This document shows positions 9,896-22,121 of a stretch of DNA of 64,000 nucleotides, piece by piece; within the stretch, counting starts at the first letter, position 1, and the number at the start of each line of letters is the position of its first letter. A program made the translations under genes and the position numbers. The notes under the pieces were generated by a model. That model was given only the letters and a program-made list of their open reading frames with translations. It was not told the origin of the DNA and ran no database searches. This stretch comes from Ovis canadensis (Eukaryota > Chordata > Mammalia > Artiodactyla > Bovidae), in NCBI RefSeq assembly GCF_042477335.2, contig NC_091255.1:26080501-26144500 (forward strand). Direction: 5' to 3'.

Positions 9896-12800
9896 GACTC
9901 ACTGAAGAACTGGTCCTCTGAATAGTTCAGTTCCCCAGCCTCTGGGCCGAGGATTTCCTGTCAGATCAGCGGCAGCATTAGACTAGAAATAAAGTGCACA
10001 GTAAATACAGTGGCCCTGAATCATCCCGAAACCCTCCTCCCTGCACCCATGGGGAAACTGTCTTCCACGAAACCAGTCCGAAGGACGAGGACCGCTGCTT
10101 TAGTTCACTGCCTCCGGTTTTACTGTTTTGTCACAAAGACGAAATGGACCGATTTTTAGGATCTTCTCAATTTCCTGTGAAGACTTTTTCTGTTTTGCAT
10201 TTGCATTGTGCGCTTTCTTTATTGGTGAGACTTGGTATTTCTGCCCTTTCCTTGCCTCTCTTAAAGTAGATGAATGGACGCCAAGTTGGAAACCTGACGT
10301 CTAGGTGTCAGTTTCACTTCCGCCGCCACCTACTAAGTGATCTCACCCAGTTCACGGCCTCTTTGGGCCCAGCTCCTTATCCGGAAAATGAAGCTGTAAG
10401 AGTCTAATGAAGGGCTACTCCTGTACTGAATACCCCCCATTGTCTTTCCTCTCACCCCTCCTGTCTGTCCATGCCCTCATCTCTCTTCTTTCCTTCTCAT
10501 CCTGGCCACTAGCAAGCCCTCAGGCCCTCTGTCTTCTGCAGCTTTAGTCCTCTGTCTTATAAATGGCGGGGATGCAGGGGACGTGGTGTGAGAGCACATC
10601 CTTGTCAAGAGGTCTGGGGACTCGGATCATAAGGGGATGGATGAGCAGGATGATGTAACTCAGTGGAAGACACGGGTGGAGTTGGCCCTCCTCAAAAGTC
10701 TAGGATAAATCAGTCTTGGCTTTGGGACCTCTCCACCTCTGCTCTAGCTTTCCCTTGGTCTCCCGTCACTGGTGTCCTCACCCTGCCCCTTGGCTTCATA
10801 CCCCAGTGCCCTTTGTACCAGTTCATCCCGTCCCGCTCCCGTCTCGCCCCATCTTACATCACGTGGTACTTGTTCTGTATGCCTTTCCTCAGGACTCTGC
10901 TCTGTTTAGCAAACGGTATGTCTCATCTTCCTAATGCATTTACCCAGCATTATCCCTTCCAAGCACTGTAATGCTCTAACTCATCTTAAGAAGCATCTAA
11001 AAAAATAAGAAGGGCTTCAAGAGATTAGAGTGGTTTGGGGCAGAATTCCTTTATTCTGATCATCAATGAGGCACCGACTTTTGATCCAGAGGTTTTCTAG
11101 CCCTGAATCCAGTGCTTTCCACTCATGAATAGGAGACAACAACAGGCCTCCTGTGGTGAGATGGGAATTGGGATGGCAAGTAGAGGGTTACCACATTATG
11201 AATATGTGAAACAGTTCAGGGAAACTGCGATATAGTTAATCCGGGCTGGCTGGTTAGAATTCGAGGACAAAGAAGCAATCACGAGCCACGTCTCAGCCGA
11301 TTAAGGTTCTCCCAAATCATTTAAAATTATTGGTCGTTCATTTCACTAGTATCTGTATTTAATACTTAATACTCCTGGAAGCACCAGCCACTGAGCAAAG
11401 GAGCAACTTATAGGAGGCTGTGAAAATTCCTCTTCCTTTAACTTCCTCAGAGTTCTTTGCAGTTTGCTGATGATTGCGTGGGAACCTGTGGGCCTTTATC
11501 ACACAGAGTCGGCCTCTAAAGGGAGACTGCTCTAACGTCCGCCAGCAGAGCACTCCTTTTAGACTGCAGAAACGGCGTGCACCGCCTGGGCCTTCGCATC
11601 CCTATTTTAGGTGTGTTTCTAAGGAGTAGGTTGGTTGTCATGGTTTGGAAGAACTTCTCCACCGTCAGGATGCTGTAACACTAGGGGGAGGCACGGCCCA
11701 TCTGTCTCTAAGGGAGAGGTCTGGAGGAAATAAATAGCCTTCTGGCTGGAATATTCTAGATGTCTCCCTGCTTAAGCAGCCCTCAAGGTCAGAGCCCCTC
11801 TCAAGGCCCCAGCTCTAGAATTTGGTCTTTTTGGGCAGTCCTCTGAATGCTGCGTTGTCAGTAGGCCTTACTGAGCCAAGGGGGCTCATTCCCCACTCTG
11901 TGTTCTCAGCTTCTTAGTCCTTCCGTCCCCTGTTTATTCTCCACCTGCCTGGAAGATGAGCTTTGCCCCCATCTTTGACGATAGTCATCTCAGAATTCTG
12001 GGATGCAGGAATGATCGCAGTCTGCATTTACTATTTTTATTCACGATGTTTCTGTCCTGGCTGTGGCAAGATCTGGTTGAGAAGTCCCCTACCCTACCCT
12101 GGGATACCAAGAGCGGCATCTAAGATTATCACCAAGTACTGAGGACTCTTGGAATAGACACAGTGCCTGTCCAGATACACGGACCCAGGTCTGTAGGTCA
12201 GGAAGGGGCGCTCTGTTCAGCTGGAGATGGTGGTGCCCTCTCGTTCCTGGGAATCGCAGAGTGGCTGGGAGCCAGCTCCTGCCAGCCCACGCCAGCCTGT
12301 CACATGCCTGTTATTAATCAGCATCCTTATTTTCTCACCAAGTGTCATGCTCCAAACCCAGGCAAGATGTGTCATACAGGGGAGACTTCACCTGGTGGAT
12401 AAGAAGCCATATGTCCCTGCCCACACTTTGCTGAGTTTTCCAAACCTTCCCAGCCACACCCGTGGGTCTTTGTTTGCCTTCATGGCGGGGCTTCCCGGAT
12501 GCTTCTGGGCCTGGTCCCTGTCACACGCAGAAGGCTGGTGTTGGGAAGCCTTCTCTGCAGATGGTCCCGTGTGCCAGTGGCCAGGGCATCGCCCTTGTCT
12601 GGGGTGTGGCGAGTCCATGGTGGGCTCAGCAGTTGCCAAAATGATTAAGGCCAATTTCTGACCTCAGGTTACAGTTTCATGAGCTTTTCCCTGTTTGTGT
12701 TGAAATACAGTTTGAGAGAGAATACCATAGGGTGGAATTTCAAGTGCCAAAAAAAAAAAAAGTACAGATTGATTTTCTTTTTCTGGAGCAGGAAAATTGT

Positions 12801-13199
12801 CACATGTGGCAGATTGCTGCAGGGTGGTTCCCGTGGGCCTGGGTCTTCAGGGTTTCCACTAATCCTATTTCACCCCTATCTTCACGGTAGCCCATCCTCC
12901 TCCCCTTCAACTATTTCTAGCTAATTCATAGCCCTGGTTTAAAAAATAAATAAATAAGTGAAGGCAAGAAAGAAAGCAAGCCTGTTTGCCCAGATATTCC
13001 GTTTCTTGATGCTTTTTGTCCTAGGCCAGTCACACGCCCTTCTAACCCAAATCCCCATTCCCATTCCCTTTCGGCAGTCCGGTGAGCTCACCAATATGCC
13101 AGCAGATGATCTAAGCTCCAAATCATCACCTTCTCTAGAAAAACAAACAAACAAACAAAAACAGCCGGAAGGAGGGAGGGCGGATGGGAGGGTGGGGGC
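9896..13199. other. Intronic stretch with one MIR-like trace
   Basis: About 10285-10420 looks like an eroded MIR ('cacctactaagtgatctcac', 'cggaaaatgaagctgtaaga'). The rest, including frames of up to 144 codons near 12227-12661, shows no protein family, repeat or splice structure that I can support. Confidence 0.5.
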
Positions 13200-13266
13200 A
13201 CGGTAAATGATGCGTATAGCTACAGCTAAAAGGGGACCCCGCGCCGCCTGGGCCCTCGGCGGGTGG

Positions 13267-13268
<2 letters not shown>

Positions 13269-13298
<30 letters not shown>

Positions 13299-13370
13299 AC
13301 GCGCGCGCACATTTTCCACCCACTGGCCCCAGCACGCGCGCGCGCACACAAACACACACACACACACACC
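13269..13370. repeat. (GT)n/(AC)n inverted repeat with GC-alternating cores
   Basis: A 29-nt GT run (13269-13297) leads into GCAC plus an alternating GC core (to 13310). After a 21-nt spacer comes an alternating GC core (13332-13347) and a CA run (to 13369), the reverse complement of the first arm. Both arms are alternating purine-pyrimidine, the class of sequence prone to Z-DNA, and could form a cruciform. A C-rich run follows immediately. Confidence 0.85.
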
Positions 13371-13446
13371 CCACCACCCCCCCCCCACCCAACCCGCCCT
13401 GGGCAGGCGGCGGCATTTTAATGTCAGATGGAATCGCTAAGCCCGC

Positions 13447-13460
13447 GTTGCCATGGCGAC
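13447..13460. promoter_or_regulatory. RFX X-box-like palindrome
   Basis: GTTGCCATGGCGAC differs at one base from the palindromic X-box consensus GTTGCCATGGCAAC bound by RFX-family factors. It lies in the middle of the CpG-rich block. Binding is inferred from the motif alone. Confidence 0.5.
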
Positions 13461-13760
13461 CGCGGGAGCGGCGGAGCTAAAAGCGGCAGCCGGGCCGCCG
13501 CCTCCCCCGCCGCAGCCCACCCGGCGGTGCAGATTCCCTTTGTCTCGCTAGCTCCCCGCATCCTCCTTCCCCCCACGCCGCCCCCCCGTCTCCCCTCTTC
13601 CCTTCGTCTGCCTTTTCCCTCCCCCTTTCTGTCCTGCCTCCCCTCCCCCTTCTGCCCTGCCCCCACGCTCCCTGGCCCCAGCCCTCCCGGAACAGCCGCA
13701 GGTTAGGGACCCCTGGACTCAGCGCCCCCCGCAGGTGCCTGATCAAGCCGGCAGCTCCCC

Positions 13761-14899
13761 TCACCCGGCGGCATAGACAGGCCCGGAACCGTCTGTTATT
13801 ACCGGGGACCTTAATGCCTCACTAGCCTTTTCAAAAGAGGACGAAGAGAACAGAAACTGCTGTTTTTCCCGCACCTGAATGGATGCCCTTCAGCTCGTGG
13901 TCTGTCTGTCTGGCCCGGCCCGTGGCCCGCTGTGGTCACCCTGGCAGGAGAGGACCGCCCCGGGCCCCCACCCCACCGCTCCCCAGAGGGACTGAATCTC
14001 ACCGTCATGGAAACGCACTTGCCTCACCCCCCTAGGCCTCAAATAACTCCTGTCTAGATGCGGTTTTGCTCCCCAGAGCAGAATTACCAGGGCTTCCAGA
14101 AGATGAACTCTTGACTGGGGTTGGGGGGTGCCGTTAGCATCCACATAAGCTGATAAGGAAGGGTGCTGAGGCATAGTAAGGATCCCCAGCCCAGAACCCT
14201 TCTGTTGTCCCTCTGTCTTGAGGCAACATAGCAGCCGGGAATGGCACTGGCTGGAAATGTCAGACTGGCTCATGATGCAACTGACGCCCTCGTCTTCAAG
14301 GGAAAAAGAAAAGATTGGTGCTACGCTATTGGAGTGTCCGTAAGAAGGACACACCATGGTCTAACCAAATTTGTTAAGAAAAAAAAGAAAAAAAGAATTT
14401 TCTAGACACCACCTGTATCCAATAGATAGTTAGGTATTGGGTTTAACGGGATATTTTGGAATGACTTTTCCCATGTTCTGAAGGTCACACCTAACATGTA
14501 AATGACAAGACCCTGATTAACAGCCAGAAACCTTGGGCCACTCTCACCAGGGTTGAGAGTCAGTGGCACTCCAGTACCATCTTGCTTCCATCACACACCT
14601 TCACTATCATTCCCACATCTGAACTGAAAAGTGTGCCTTTCAGGTGGTTAAAGGCAAGGGTTTTGCTTTCAAGTCAGCCCTCAGTGATATGTATGGATAT
14701 GTATATATCGGCTGCCTGTACACAGAACAATGCCTGCACTGATACACCGTGAGACTGTGAGTACTACTAGGGAAGTCTTCCCTAATTCCCCCAAGAGTAG
14801 ATGAGACCAGAGTAGGGTCCCACCATGTGATTCCAAAGCATTCTGCACTTTTTACATTCAGAGCGCTTCCCAGGATTAGGGATAAACAGTGATGAGTGG
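13761..14899. other. Intronic stretch, no gene recognised
   Basis: Composition returns to average away from the island. A 155-codon minus-strand frame (13890-14357) shows no family resemblance and is not called. Confidence 0.5.
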
Positions 14900-15050
14900 G
14901 TGATTCTTGTTTATGTACGTCTCCACACCAGACTATAAGCTTGGTGAGGGAAGGAACAGCACCTATCTTTCACGTACATCCCTTATCTTCAGGGGCCAGC
15001 ACACAGGCAGGATTTAGTACACATCTGTTGAATAAAGAAAGAGTTGAGAA
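14900..15050 (+). repeat. L2 LINE 3' end-like (ancient)
   Basis: Contains 'agactataagcttggtgagg', 'ggaacagcacctatctt' and 'acacatctgttgaataaaga', the order seen in L2 3' ends before the terminal short repeats. Confidence 0.5.
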
Positions 15051-15460
15051 GTGGGCCAGAAAGAGGTGCTGTCAGTGATGGGGACTGAGGCTGTCCAGAG
15101 GGTGAGCCCGGGGTACCAGGAGGGGTCCCATCTCCATCATCTCTTGTGAGCTTAGTGACCCTCCAGAGGCTCCATCTTCCCTGCACAAAGTACCTCTAGG
15201 AGGCTGTCCTAAATAATTCTTGTGTATCTGGAATATGTCTGAAACTTCTCATAATAAAAAGCTTGATGAATCAGTTAAATCATAAATGAGGGGAACTCTG
15301 TCATTTCCCAAGCCAGCCCTGAGCAGGTGACTGAAGCCCTGACCCAAGGCAAGGCCAGGCCGCCCTTCTCCCGGTGCTTCCCAAGGAAGATGAGGTGGTG
15401 GTGCTCTGAGGCAGGGGCGTGCAGGAAAACCACCCAGGGCCTTAAGACACCAACATCCAG

Positions 15461-15732
15461 GACTTCCCTGGTGGTCCAGCAGTTAAGAATCCACATGCCA
15501 ACACAGAGGACCCAGGTTCGATCCCTGGCTCGTGAAGATCCCACATGCCAGGGGGCAACTGAGTCTGTGCCCCACAACTACTGAAGTCCGTGTGCCCTGG
15601 AGGCCATGCTCCGCAGCAAGAGAAGCCAGCACACTGCAAGGTGGAGAGTAGCCCCTGCTCGCCACAACTAGAGAACGCCTTCCACAGGAATGAAGGCCCT
15701 GCACAGCCAGAAATCAATAAAAACGGAGAAAA
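15461..15732 (+). repeat. CHR-2-type SINE
   Basis: Head 'gacttccctggtggtccagc', 'aggttcgatccctggctc', 'gatcccacatgcc', 'cgcagcaagagaagccagc', 'ccacaactagagaacg' and an A-rich end. Flanked by the duplication acaccaacRtccagg at about 15447-15461 and 15733-15747 (one mismatch). Confidence 0.85.
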
Positions 15733-15747
15733 ACACCAACGTCCAGG

Positions 15748-17912
15748 GGCCCACAAGCAGGCTAGCTGATCAGAGCCTCTTGGAGCAAGGACTGACGATT
15801 CACGTGCTCAATCACTTGTGGCTCTGTGGGACCCCAGAAATGCAGGCAAGAAGAGGCAGGAACACTTACACTCACCAAACCCAGAGATTCGATTTCAGCT
15901 GTCAAGCTGATGCTGGTGCACTTTGGGCTGAACAAAGAGATGACTGACTGTAGCCCACTTCCGGTTGTTTCACCACTGTTCACAGAACCTCTCTTTGCCT
16001 TAAAAAGCCCACAGGTCCACTCCTTTGACAGTCGTTTAAAAGAAATCTGTAACTGTCTAATCAGGGCATGAACCATTTTTCAGACTTGCCCAGGCAGCAG
16101 TGACCTAAATATTGCTCAGGGTGTCTGACTTCCAGCCCCAGAGGAAGAGCATATTTGGTTTGTTTTTATGCTGATGAAGTTGAGCCAGTAATTCAAGGTC
16201 CCCATGAGGGATGGCTGAATCACTGGATGCTATGAGTTTGTTCTTTAGACCGAACACCGTGATGTCGACTTATTATTGTTACTCGGTTTTCAGTAGAATC
16301 ACTTATGCGCTCACTCAGTCTAATTTGTGCCATTTTTTAATTGATAGGTGCTAAAATGAGCAGAATCTGGAGGGCTGGGTGGGAGGGGCGCTGCCCGTTT
16401 ATACCAGCCAGGTAGGAAGAGTAGATCTCTGGAAAATGTGACTAACCCATTACGAGCCAGCAGGCGTAGCAGCAGATTGCCCCACTGTCTGTCCCAGGTA
16501 ACTCAGCAGGCAGTAAATAAGGCCTGTGTTAGAAGCCATGAAAGCTGTCAACACACAACAAAAAGAAAATCTGCCTAAACTGCCCACGGGCGTATCCGAG
16601 GCAACTGACTTTCCACTAGTAGTGTGTCTGCCCCCAAGGTCAAGGCAAATTTGGCAAGAAGGCACATGGGGACACTTTGCCTTGAAATCTCTTGGGAGAC
16701 CGGGATGGGCAGGGTTAGTCTTAAGGGTTAGTCTCGGGCACTTCAATCAAATTAGTGATGGTGGAGAGAAATTCTTCAGGGTAACAAGGAAAAAAGCACA
16801 AATGTGGTCTAAGCGAACCCACACTGGCTTTCCCAGCCAGCAAGCTCCAGCCAGGATCCAAACAACCCATTTCTGGGAACTTAAAAACCAAGAGAGCAGT
16901 TGAATGGTCTCGAGACCCAAACGGGGCTTTTGATGTATCTCCCAGCAGCGGCAACACAGCGAATGGTTTCTGTGATGTGGGATGCCCAGGCGAGCAGGCC
17001 TGGACCACCGCCACTGGCTCCCCTCTCATCATAGAGCCAGAAATAGATGCCACATCCCAGGGATGGGGAAGTCGGGCTGCAGGGGACGTTTCATCTGTTG
17101 GAATATTGTTCTGCACCACCCGACAAAATTACCGAGTTCTCAGTTCTGTAGCAGTGGCATTGAGTAAGAGTCTGAAAATGGATGCATTATGTTCTAGCTT
17201 AAAATAGCACATGCAGAAGAGGAAAAGCAGGGCTGTTAAGATGTGTGCAGGACATACTGATGGAAGGACCTGGGCTGCCTCTGTTATTACCAGCATGAAA
17301 GGGTCTGTTGGAGCACAGGTGGGTCTTCCATCCAAAGCATTCAAGTGGTAAAGGCTTCGGGACCACAGCGAGTCTGGGTACATTTTTCTTTTTTTTAAGC
17401 TGGCATAACTGAGCACAAACCCTTCTGTTCTCAAACAGGTGGTAGAAAGTGGGCAGTTTGTTTCTTTTCATCTCACTGTTCTGGGTTGGTTCATGAGGTA
17501 GTGGCTTCTGTTTTAACCCTGTTGAATTCCCCTTACAACAGAATCCCCAGCTATGTGCTACCTAATCAGATATTCCACACTGTGGATTACGGTTGCCTGG
17601 ATGGGCTGCGAGGCTTAGTGAGAGTGAGGTGGAAAATGCATAAAAGGAACTGTGTCATCCACCCCCAAGAAGAAAGTATCTTTTGTCAGCTGAGGTGGGA
17701 TTGTAAAATACTCGAGAACAAGTGAAAAGGGCCTTCTGGAATTGATAAGCTTTTTCACCAATACGGCCCTAGGTAGGAAGTAGCATAGTTGATTCCTAAA
17801 GGGCCATCTGTGGTCCAGTGAAGAGGCCTTGAGGTCCAAGAACAAGGGTCCTTCCAGCCCCTGTATCAATTGTTTAACCAACATTCTAAACATAAGAACC
17901 TCCATCATTAGA
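15748..17912. other. Intronic stretch, no gene recognised
   Basis: Overlapping frames of up to 132 codons (16721-17119 on the minus strand) lack domain or splice support. No young repeats are seen. Confidence 0.5.
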
Positions 17913-17922
17913 GCACTTGACT

Positions 17923-18254
17923 CAGGGACTTCCCTGGTGGTTCAGTGGCTAAGACTCCACACTCCCAATGCAGGGGGCCTGGGTTTGATCCCTAAGCAGG
18001 GAACTAGATCCCACATGCTGCAACTAAAGAGCCTGTATGCTGCAACCAAGACTTCATGCAGCCCAATAATAAAAAAAATTTTTTTTTAATGGGACATTGC
18101 TGGTGGCCCAGTGGTTAAGAATCCACCTTTGGGTTCAATCCCTGGTCAGAGAAGTAAGATCCCACATGCTGCAGGGCAACTAAGCCCACACACAACAACG
18201 AAAGATCCCACGTGCTGCAACTAGCCAAATAAATAATAAATAATTTTTAAAAAA
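17923..18254 (+). repeat. Tandem pair of CHR-type SINEs
   Basis: Two head-to-tail elements: 17923-18089 (head 'gacttccctggtggttcagt', T-rich/A-rich end) and 18090-18254 (head 'ggacattgctggtggcccag', shorter body). The pair as a whole is flanked by cacttgact at 17914-17922 and 18255-18263, suggesting the second inserted at the A-rich tail of the first. Confidence 0.8.
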
Positions 18255-18284
18255 CACTTGACTTCATAACAGATGTTCAAAGGG

Positions 18285-18450
18285 CACTTATTCTGAGCTG
18301 GGCATCACCCTAGCCACAGTGTCAATGTATATTTTCTCCTTTAATTCTCACCAGAACCCTTTAGAAGAAACCATTCCCACAGTTAATTATCCCAGTTCAG
18401 GAAGCCAAGCGTCAAAGGATATGAGATCGCCCAAAGCCATACAGCTGGAT
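18285..18450 (+). repeat. MIR SINE (ancient)
   Basis: Follows the MIR order: 'ttctcctttaattctcacc', 'attatcccagttcaggaagc' and 'cgcccaaagccatacagctg'. Confidence 0.6.
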
Positions 18451-18985
18451 TCACATCCTAGACTGGCAGATTCCAAAGGCCTGTTCTCTCCATCAGGCCT
18501 ATTGTGTCCTATCTTGATTAAGCAACATTACTAGAAATACACGGAAGCTGGAAGTACCTGTCTCTTCCCTGCTGCTGTCGCCAGCTGGAATGTCAGACTT
18601 CTGGGGTGTTATAGCCCAAATTCCAAAGGACTGGTTATCATCCACGAGAAGTTACTTTTTCCAGGTTCAACAAGTAGTCTGATATGCAAACCGCCCCTAT
18701 ATGGGGACTTGAACTTAACTGTTCAGTAAACCATAACGTGCCAATTGTCATTGGCCAGTGACCAGTTTCCGGCTTCCTATAGTCACCACAATTCTAGAGA
18801 ATGTGACCTTTTATTTGCAAAGCAAGACTTAGGCCTTTCTTTTCCTTTCCCCCGCTACTCCACCTTTATAATTGGCATCGTTGCTCCTAGGAGTGCTGCT
18901 TTTGAGGTTTGGGCATGTTCAGATAAAAATTCCTAAAAAGAGTGGTGGGATAAGTATCAAAAAGAAGACCACTGGATAAAAAGTA
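18451..18985. other. Intronic stretch, nothing recognised
   Basis: No repeat, exon or RNA gene that I can support. Confidence 0.5.
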
Positions 18986-19165
18986 GGACTTCCCTGGTGA
19001 CCCAGTGGCTAAGACTCTGCGCTCCCAGTGCAGGGGGCCCAACCCCTGGTCAGGGAACTAGATCCCACAGGCCACAACTGAGAGTTAGTTCATGTGCTGC
19101 GACTAAAAGCCCCCATGAGCCGCAGCTAAGACCCAGCACAGCCAAATAAACCAATCCTTTAAGTT
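18986..19165 (+). repeat. CHR-type SINE
   Basis: Head 'ggacttccctggtgaccca', 'cagggaactagatcccacag' and the terminal 'agctaagacccagcacagcc' plus 'aaataaac'. The central B-box region is partly deleted. Confidence 0.8.
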
Positions 19166-19644
19166 GGACATGGTAAAGAGCATCAGGTGGGTGAGAGTAA
19201 CAGGCCACCACACGTGCTGTTTCAACACCAATTGTCAAAATTCGAGGCTTGTTTACTTAATATAGCACAGCACCAGGGTAATATTGTTAATACCTATTTT
19301 ATAATAGAATTCGCTTACAGAACAGGTCTGGGAAAACAGTTTTGACATCTGATCTGCCTCATGATCACATGTTCCTTTAAGCGAGAGAGAGCAGTAGGGC
19401 ATATGTTCCCGAGTAAGTCTTCATGGCATGCAGAGAAACCCTTAGGATCATTTTCCAGAGGAAGCAAAACTCAACATTGTCCAAATTCAAACTCACTCGC
19501 TGACACCTGGGAACGCAGGAGACGCTCCCTGTTATCGTCTAGGTCTGGTCAGTCACCAAATTCTCGCTCTGAAGCATCTCGCAAACTTGCCCTGTTTCTG
19601 CCTTAACAACCACAGGCGTTTCTCCTACCTGATCTGCCTGCTTT
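19166..19644. other. Intronic stretch, nothing recognised
   Basis: Unique-looking sequence between a SINE and an L1. No gene called. Confidence 0.5.
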
Positions 19645-20735
19645 ACAATGCCCCCATCAAAGGATTAATCTCCAAAATATACAAACAGCTCATGCAGCTC
19701 AATGTCAAAAAAAAAAAAAACCCAATCAAAAAGTGGGCAAAAGACCTAAATAGACATTTTTCCAAAGAAGATATACAAATGGCCAACACAAGATGCTCGA
19801 CATCACTTATCATGAGAGAAATACAAATCAGAACTGCAGTGAGGTATCTCCTTATACTGGTCAGAGTGGCAATCATCAGAAAATCTGGAAACAGTAAATA
19901 AATGTTGGAGAGGGTGTGGAGAAAAGGGAAGCCTCTTGCACTGTTGGTGGGAATGTAAATTGATACAGCCACTGTGGAGAACAGTATGGAAACCAAAAAA
20001 CAGAACTACCGTATGACCCAGCAACCCCACTCCTGGACATACACCCTGAAAAAACCATAATTCAAGCAGACATGTGTACCCTAATGTTCATTGCGGCACC
20101 GCTTACAATAGCCAGGATATGGAAGCAGCCTAAATATACATCAACAGATGAATGGATAAAGAAGATGAGGTATATATGTCTATACAATGGAATACTACTT
20201 AGCCATGAAAAGGAACAAAATCGGGTCATTTATAGTGGCGTGGATGGACCCAGGCTCTGTCATACAGAGTGAAATCAGAAAGAGAAAAATACTGTATATT
20301 AATGCATATATGTGGAATCTAGAAAAACAGTACAGATGAATCTATCGGCAAGGCAGGAACAGAGATGCAGGCATAGAGTGCAGACATCTGGACGTGAGGG
20401 GGCAGTGGAGGGTGGGGCAAACTGAGAGATTAACGCTGACACACATAAACGCAGATTCTTTGCCATCTGAGCCCCCAGGGAAGCCCATATATACACCACC
20501 TAATGTGTAAAATAGCTAAGTGGCTGAGTCCCGTTCTTTTAGTGGGAAGCTGCTGTATAGCACAGGGAACTTAGCTTGGTGCTCTGTGATGACCTAGAGG
20601 ACGGAATGGCAGAGCGGGGAGCAAGGCTCAAGAAGGAGGGGATATGTGTATACATATAGCTGGTTTGCTTCATTGCACAGCAGAAACCAGCACAACATTG
20701 TAAAGCAATTATACTCCAATAATACATTTTTTTAA
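19645..20735 (+). mobile_element. L1 LINE, 3' portion (end of ORF2 and 3'UTR)
   Basis: Reads along the L1 ORF2 end: 'aatatacaaacagctcatgc', 'tttttccaaagaagatatac', 'atgttggagagggtgtggag', 'actcctggacatacaccctg', 'aatggaatactacttagcca', 'gacctagagga' and 'caattatactccaataata'. It is 5'-truncated near 19645 and its frames are broken. A short reversed Bov-tA fragment (about 20450-20490, 'cagattctttgccatctgag') interrupts the 3' part. Confidence 0.85.
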
Positions 20736-22121
20736 AAATTGGTGCTTTCAGCTATGTAGAAGTTTAAAAGGAGGATAAAGATAAAAATGTTTCAAAATTG
20801 AAAAAAAATGCCCCCTTTAGTCTGTCCTCAACATCACTTGTTTCCTATCAGTTTCATGTATTCATTCTTTTATTAAATTTATCTACCTTATGCCAAACGG
20901 TCTTAGACATGGCAATATGGAAGAGGGCCCTTTCCCATGGAGTTAACCTTTGGGAAGAGGGTGGGAGCCACAGGAAGACAGTAAACAAGCCAAGAATCGA
21001 GTAGGTCAATTTCAGATAGCAGTAAGGGCACTGACAAGTAGTCCCTCTCTTCTCCACTCAAGAATCCTTAAGGATGTCACCATTGCCTCCAAATCTAAGC
21101 CTAACCTCCCTGCCTGTTATCTACCCCAGCCTCTCTCGCACCACAGTCACCAAAACCACAGTTGCGTGCTAAACTACAGCCCCACCCTTGCATTCCCTGT
21201 GTCCTCTGTCAATTTCACTTTTAGGCTGCCAGGCATCTCTTTTGTCCTCCTCCTGCTTCAGGCGGCAGCTGGTCGCCTCCTGTCTTTGGGTCTTGGAGAT
21301 CTGGGCTGTGGAGGCCCAAGCAAGCTGCAGAGAAGGAGGACAATTAGAGCTGGAGGGATGTGGTCAGAGGGAGGAGACACGCCAGCCAGGCTGGGCGAGG
21401 CTGCTGGACTGAGGAGTGGGCGAGGGCTGCTGGACCTGTTTCCCGGGGCCTCAGCACCCCGCCCTGAGGCTCTGCCTCACTCCACACAGACGGGGAGCAG
21501 TGTGAGGGAGAGAAATCAGGTCACGTTCTGGACCAGGGTGCTGAGAGCCCAGTTTATTTCCATGATGCATCTGCATAGCAAAGCCAGGACCCCCGCAGCC
21601 CTAGGCGTGGCACCAAGGCCGAGAGCAGGCAGGGACTCTTCCCTGCCCCCATCCTGTGCTCCCTGACCACACCCTGCAGACCTCTAACAGTGCCGATGAC
21701 CACACTGTATACAGCAGCCATCTGTGGACAAGTCGGCCTCCCTCCCCAGACTCTGAGCTTCTTGAGCATGGAGGCTGTTTTATTATTTATCTTGTATCCC
21801 AGAGCCTTGGACTCAGATATTGGATGTAGGGCATGTTTCAAGATAATGCTGAGGAATCCCTGAGCCCAAGGGAGATCATTCATCTTACACTTGCCTACTT
21901 TGATGACTCTATTTTTAGAATTTATGTCATATGTATATGTGTGTGTGTGTGTGGCCACAAACCACCCGAGATGTCCAGTTTTCAGATGGAGAGACAGGGG
22001 TCCTGCGAGCTCCCCTGTGCAGTAAGCCACAGCTCCACACAAACAGAAGCTCAGGTGCTTCTTGACAATGGTGAACCAAATAGGCAGATATAGGATGTTC
22101 TCACAACCCACTAAAAATCAT
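20736..22121. other. Intronic stretch with an L2-like trace
   Basis: About 21745-21840 ('tgagcttcttgagcatggag' to 'gatattggatgtaggg') resembles an L2 3' end. A 238-codon plus-strand frame (20950-21666) spans the region but is proline/serine-rich with no recognisable domain. No gene called. Confidence 0.45.

Larger units (their letters stand above)
13200..13760. promoter_or_regulatory. Intragenic CpG-island-like block
   Basis: Within an otherwise ordinary intron this segment turns GC- and CpG-rich ('accgcgggagcggcggagct', 'gggccgccgcctcccccgcc'). It contains an RFX X-box-like palindrome and a dense pyrimidine run at about 13550-13680. Such islands usually mark promoters or enhancers. No annotated gene start is known to me here and both strands lack an obvious first exon, so function is inferred only from composition and motifs. 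Confidence 0.6.

Noticed and set aside
12939-13480. Frames with runs of VCVCVC or THTHTH residues
   Set aside because: Translations of the GT/CA dinucleotide tracts.
15461-15732. tRNA-like A and B box sequence, here and in the other CHR and Bov-tA elements
   Set aside because: These are heads of tRNA-derived SINEs with body and A-rich tail; no cloverleaf-competent tRNA gene is seen.
20950-21666. 238-codon plus-strand frame in the MYO1D intron
   Set aside because: No recognisable domain, no splice or promoter context and low-complexity composition.
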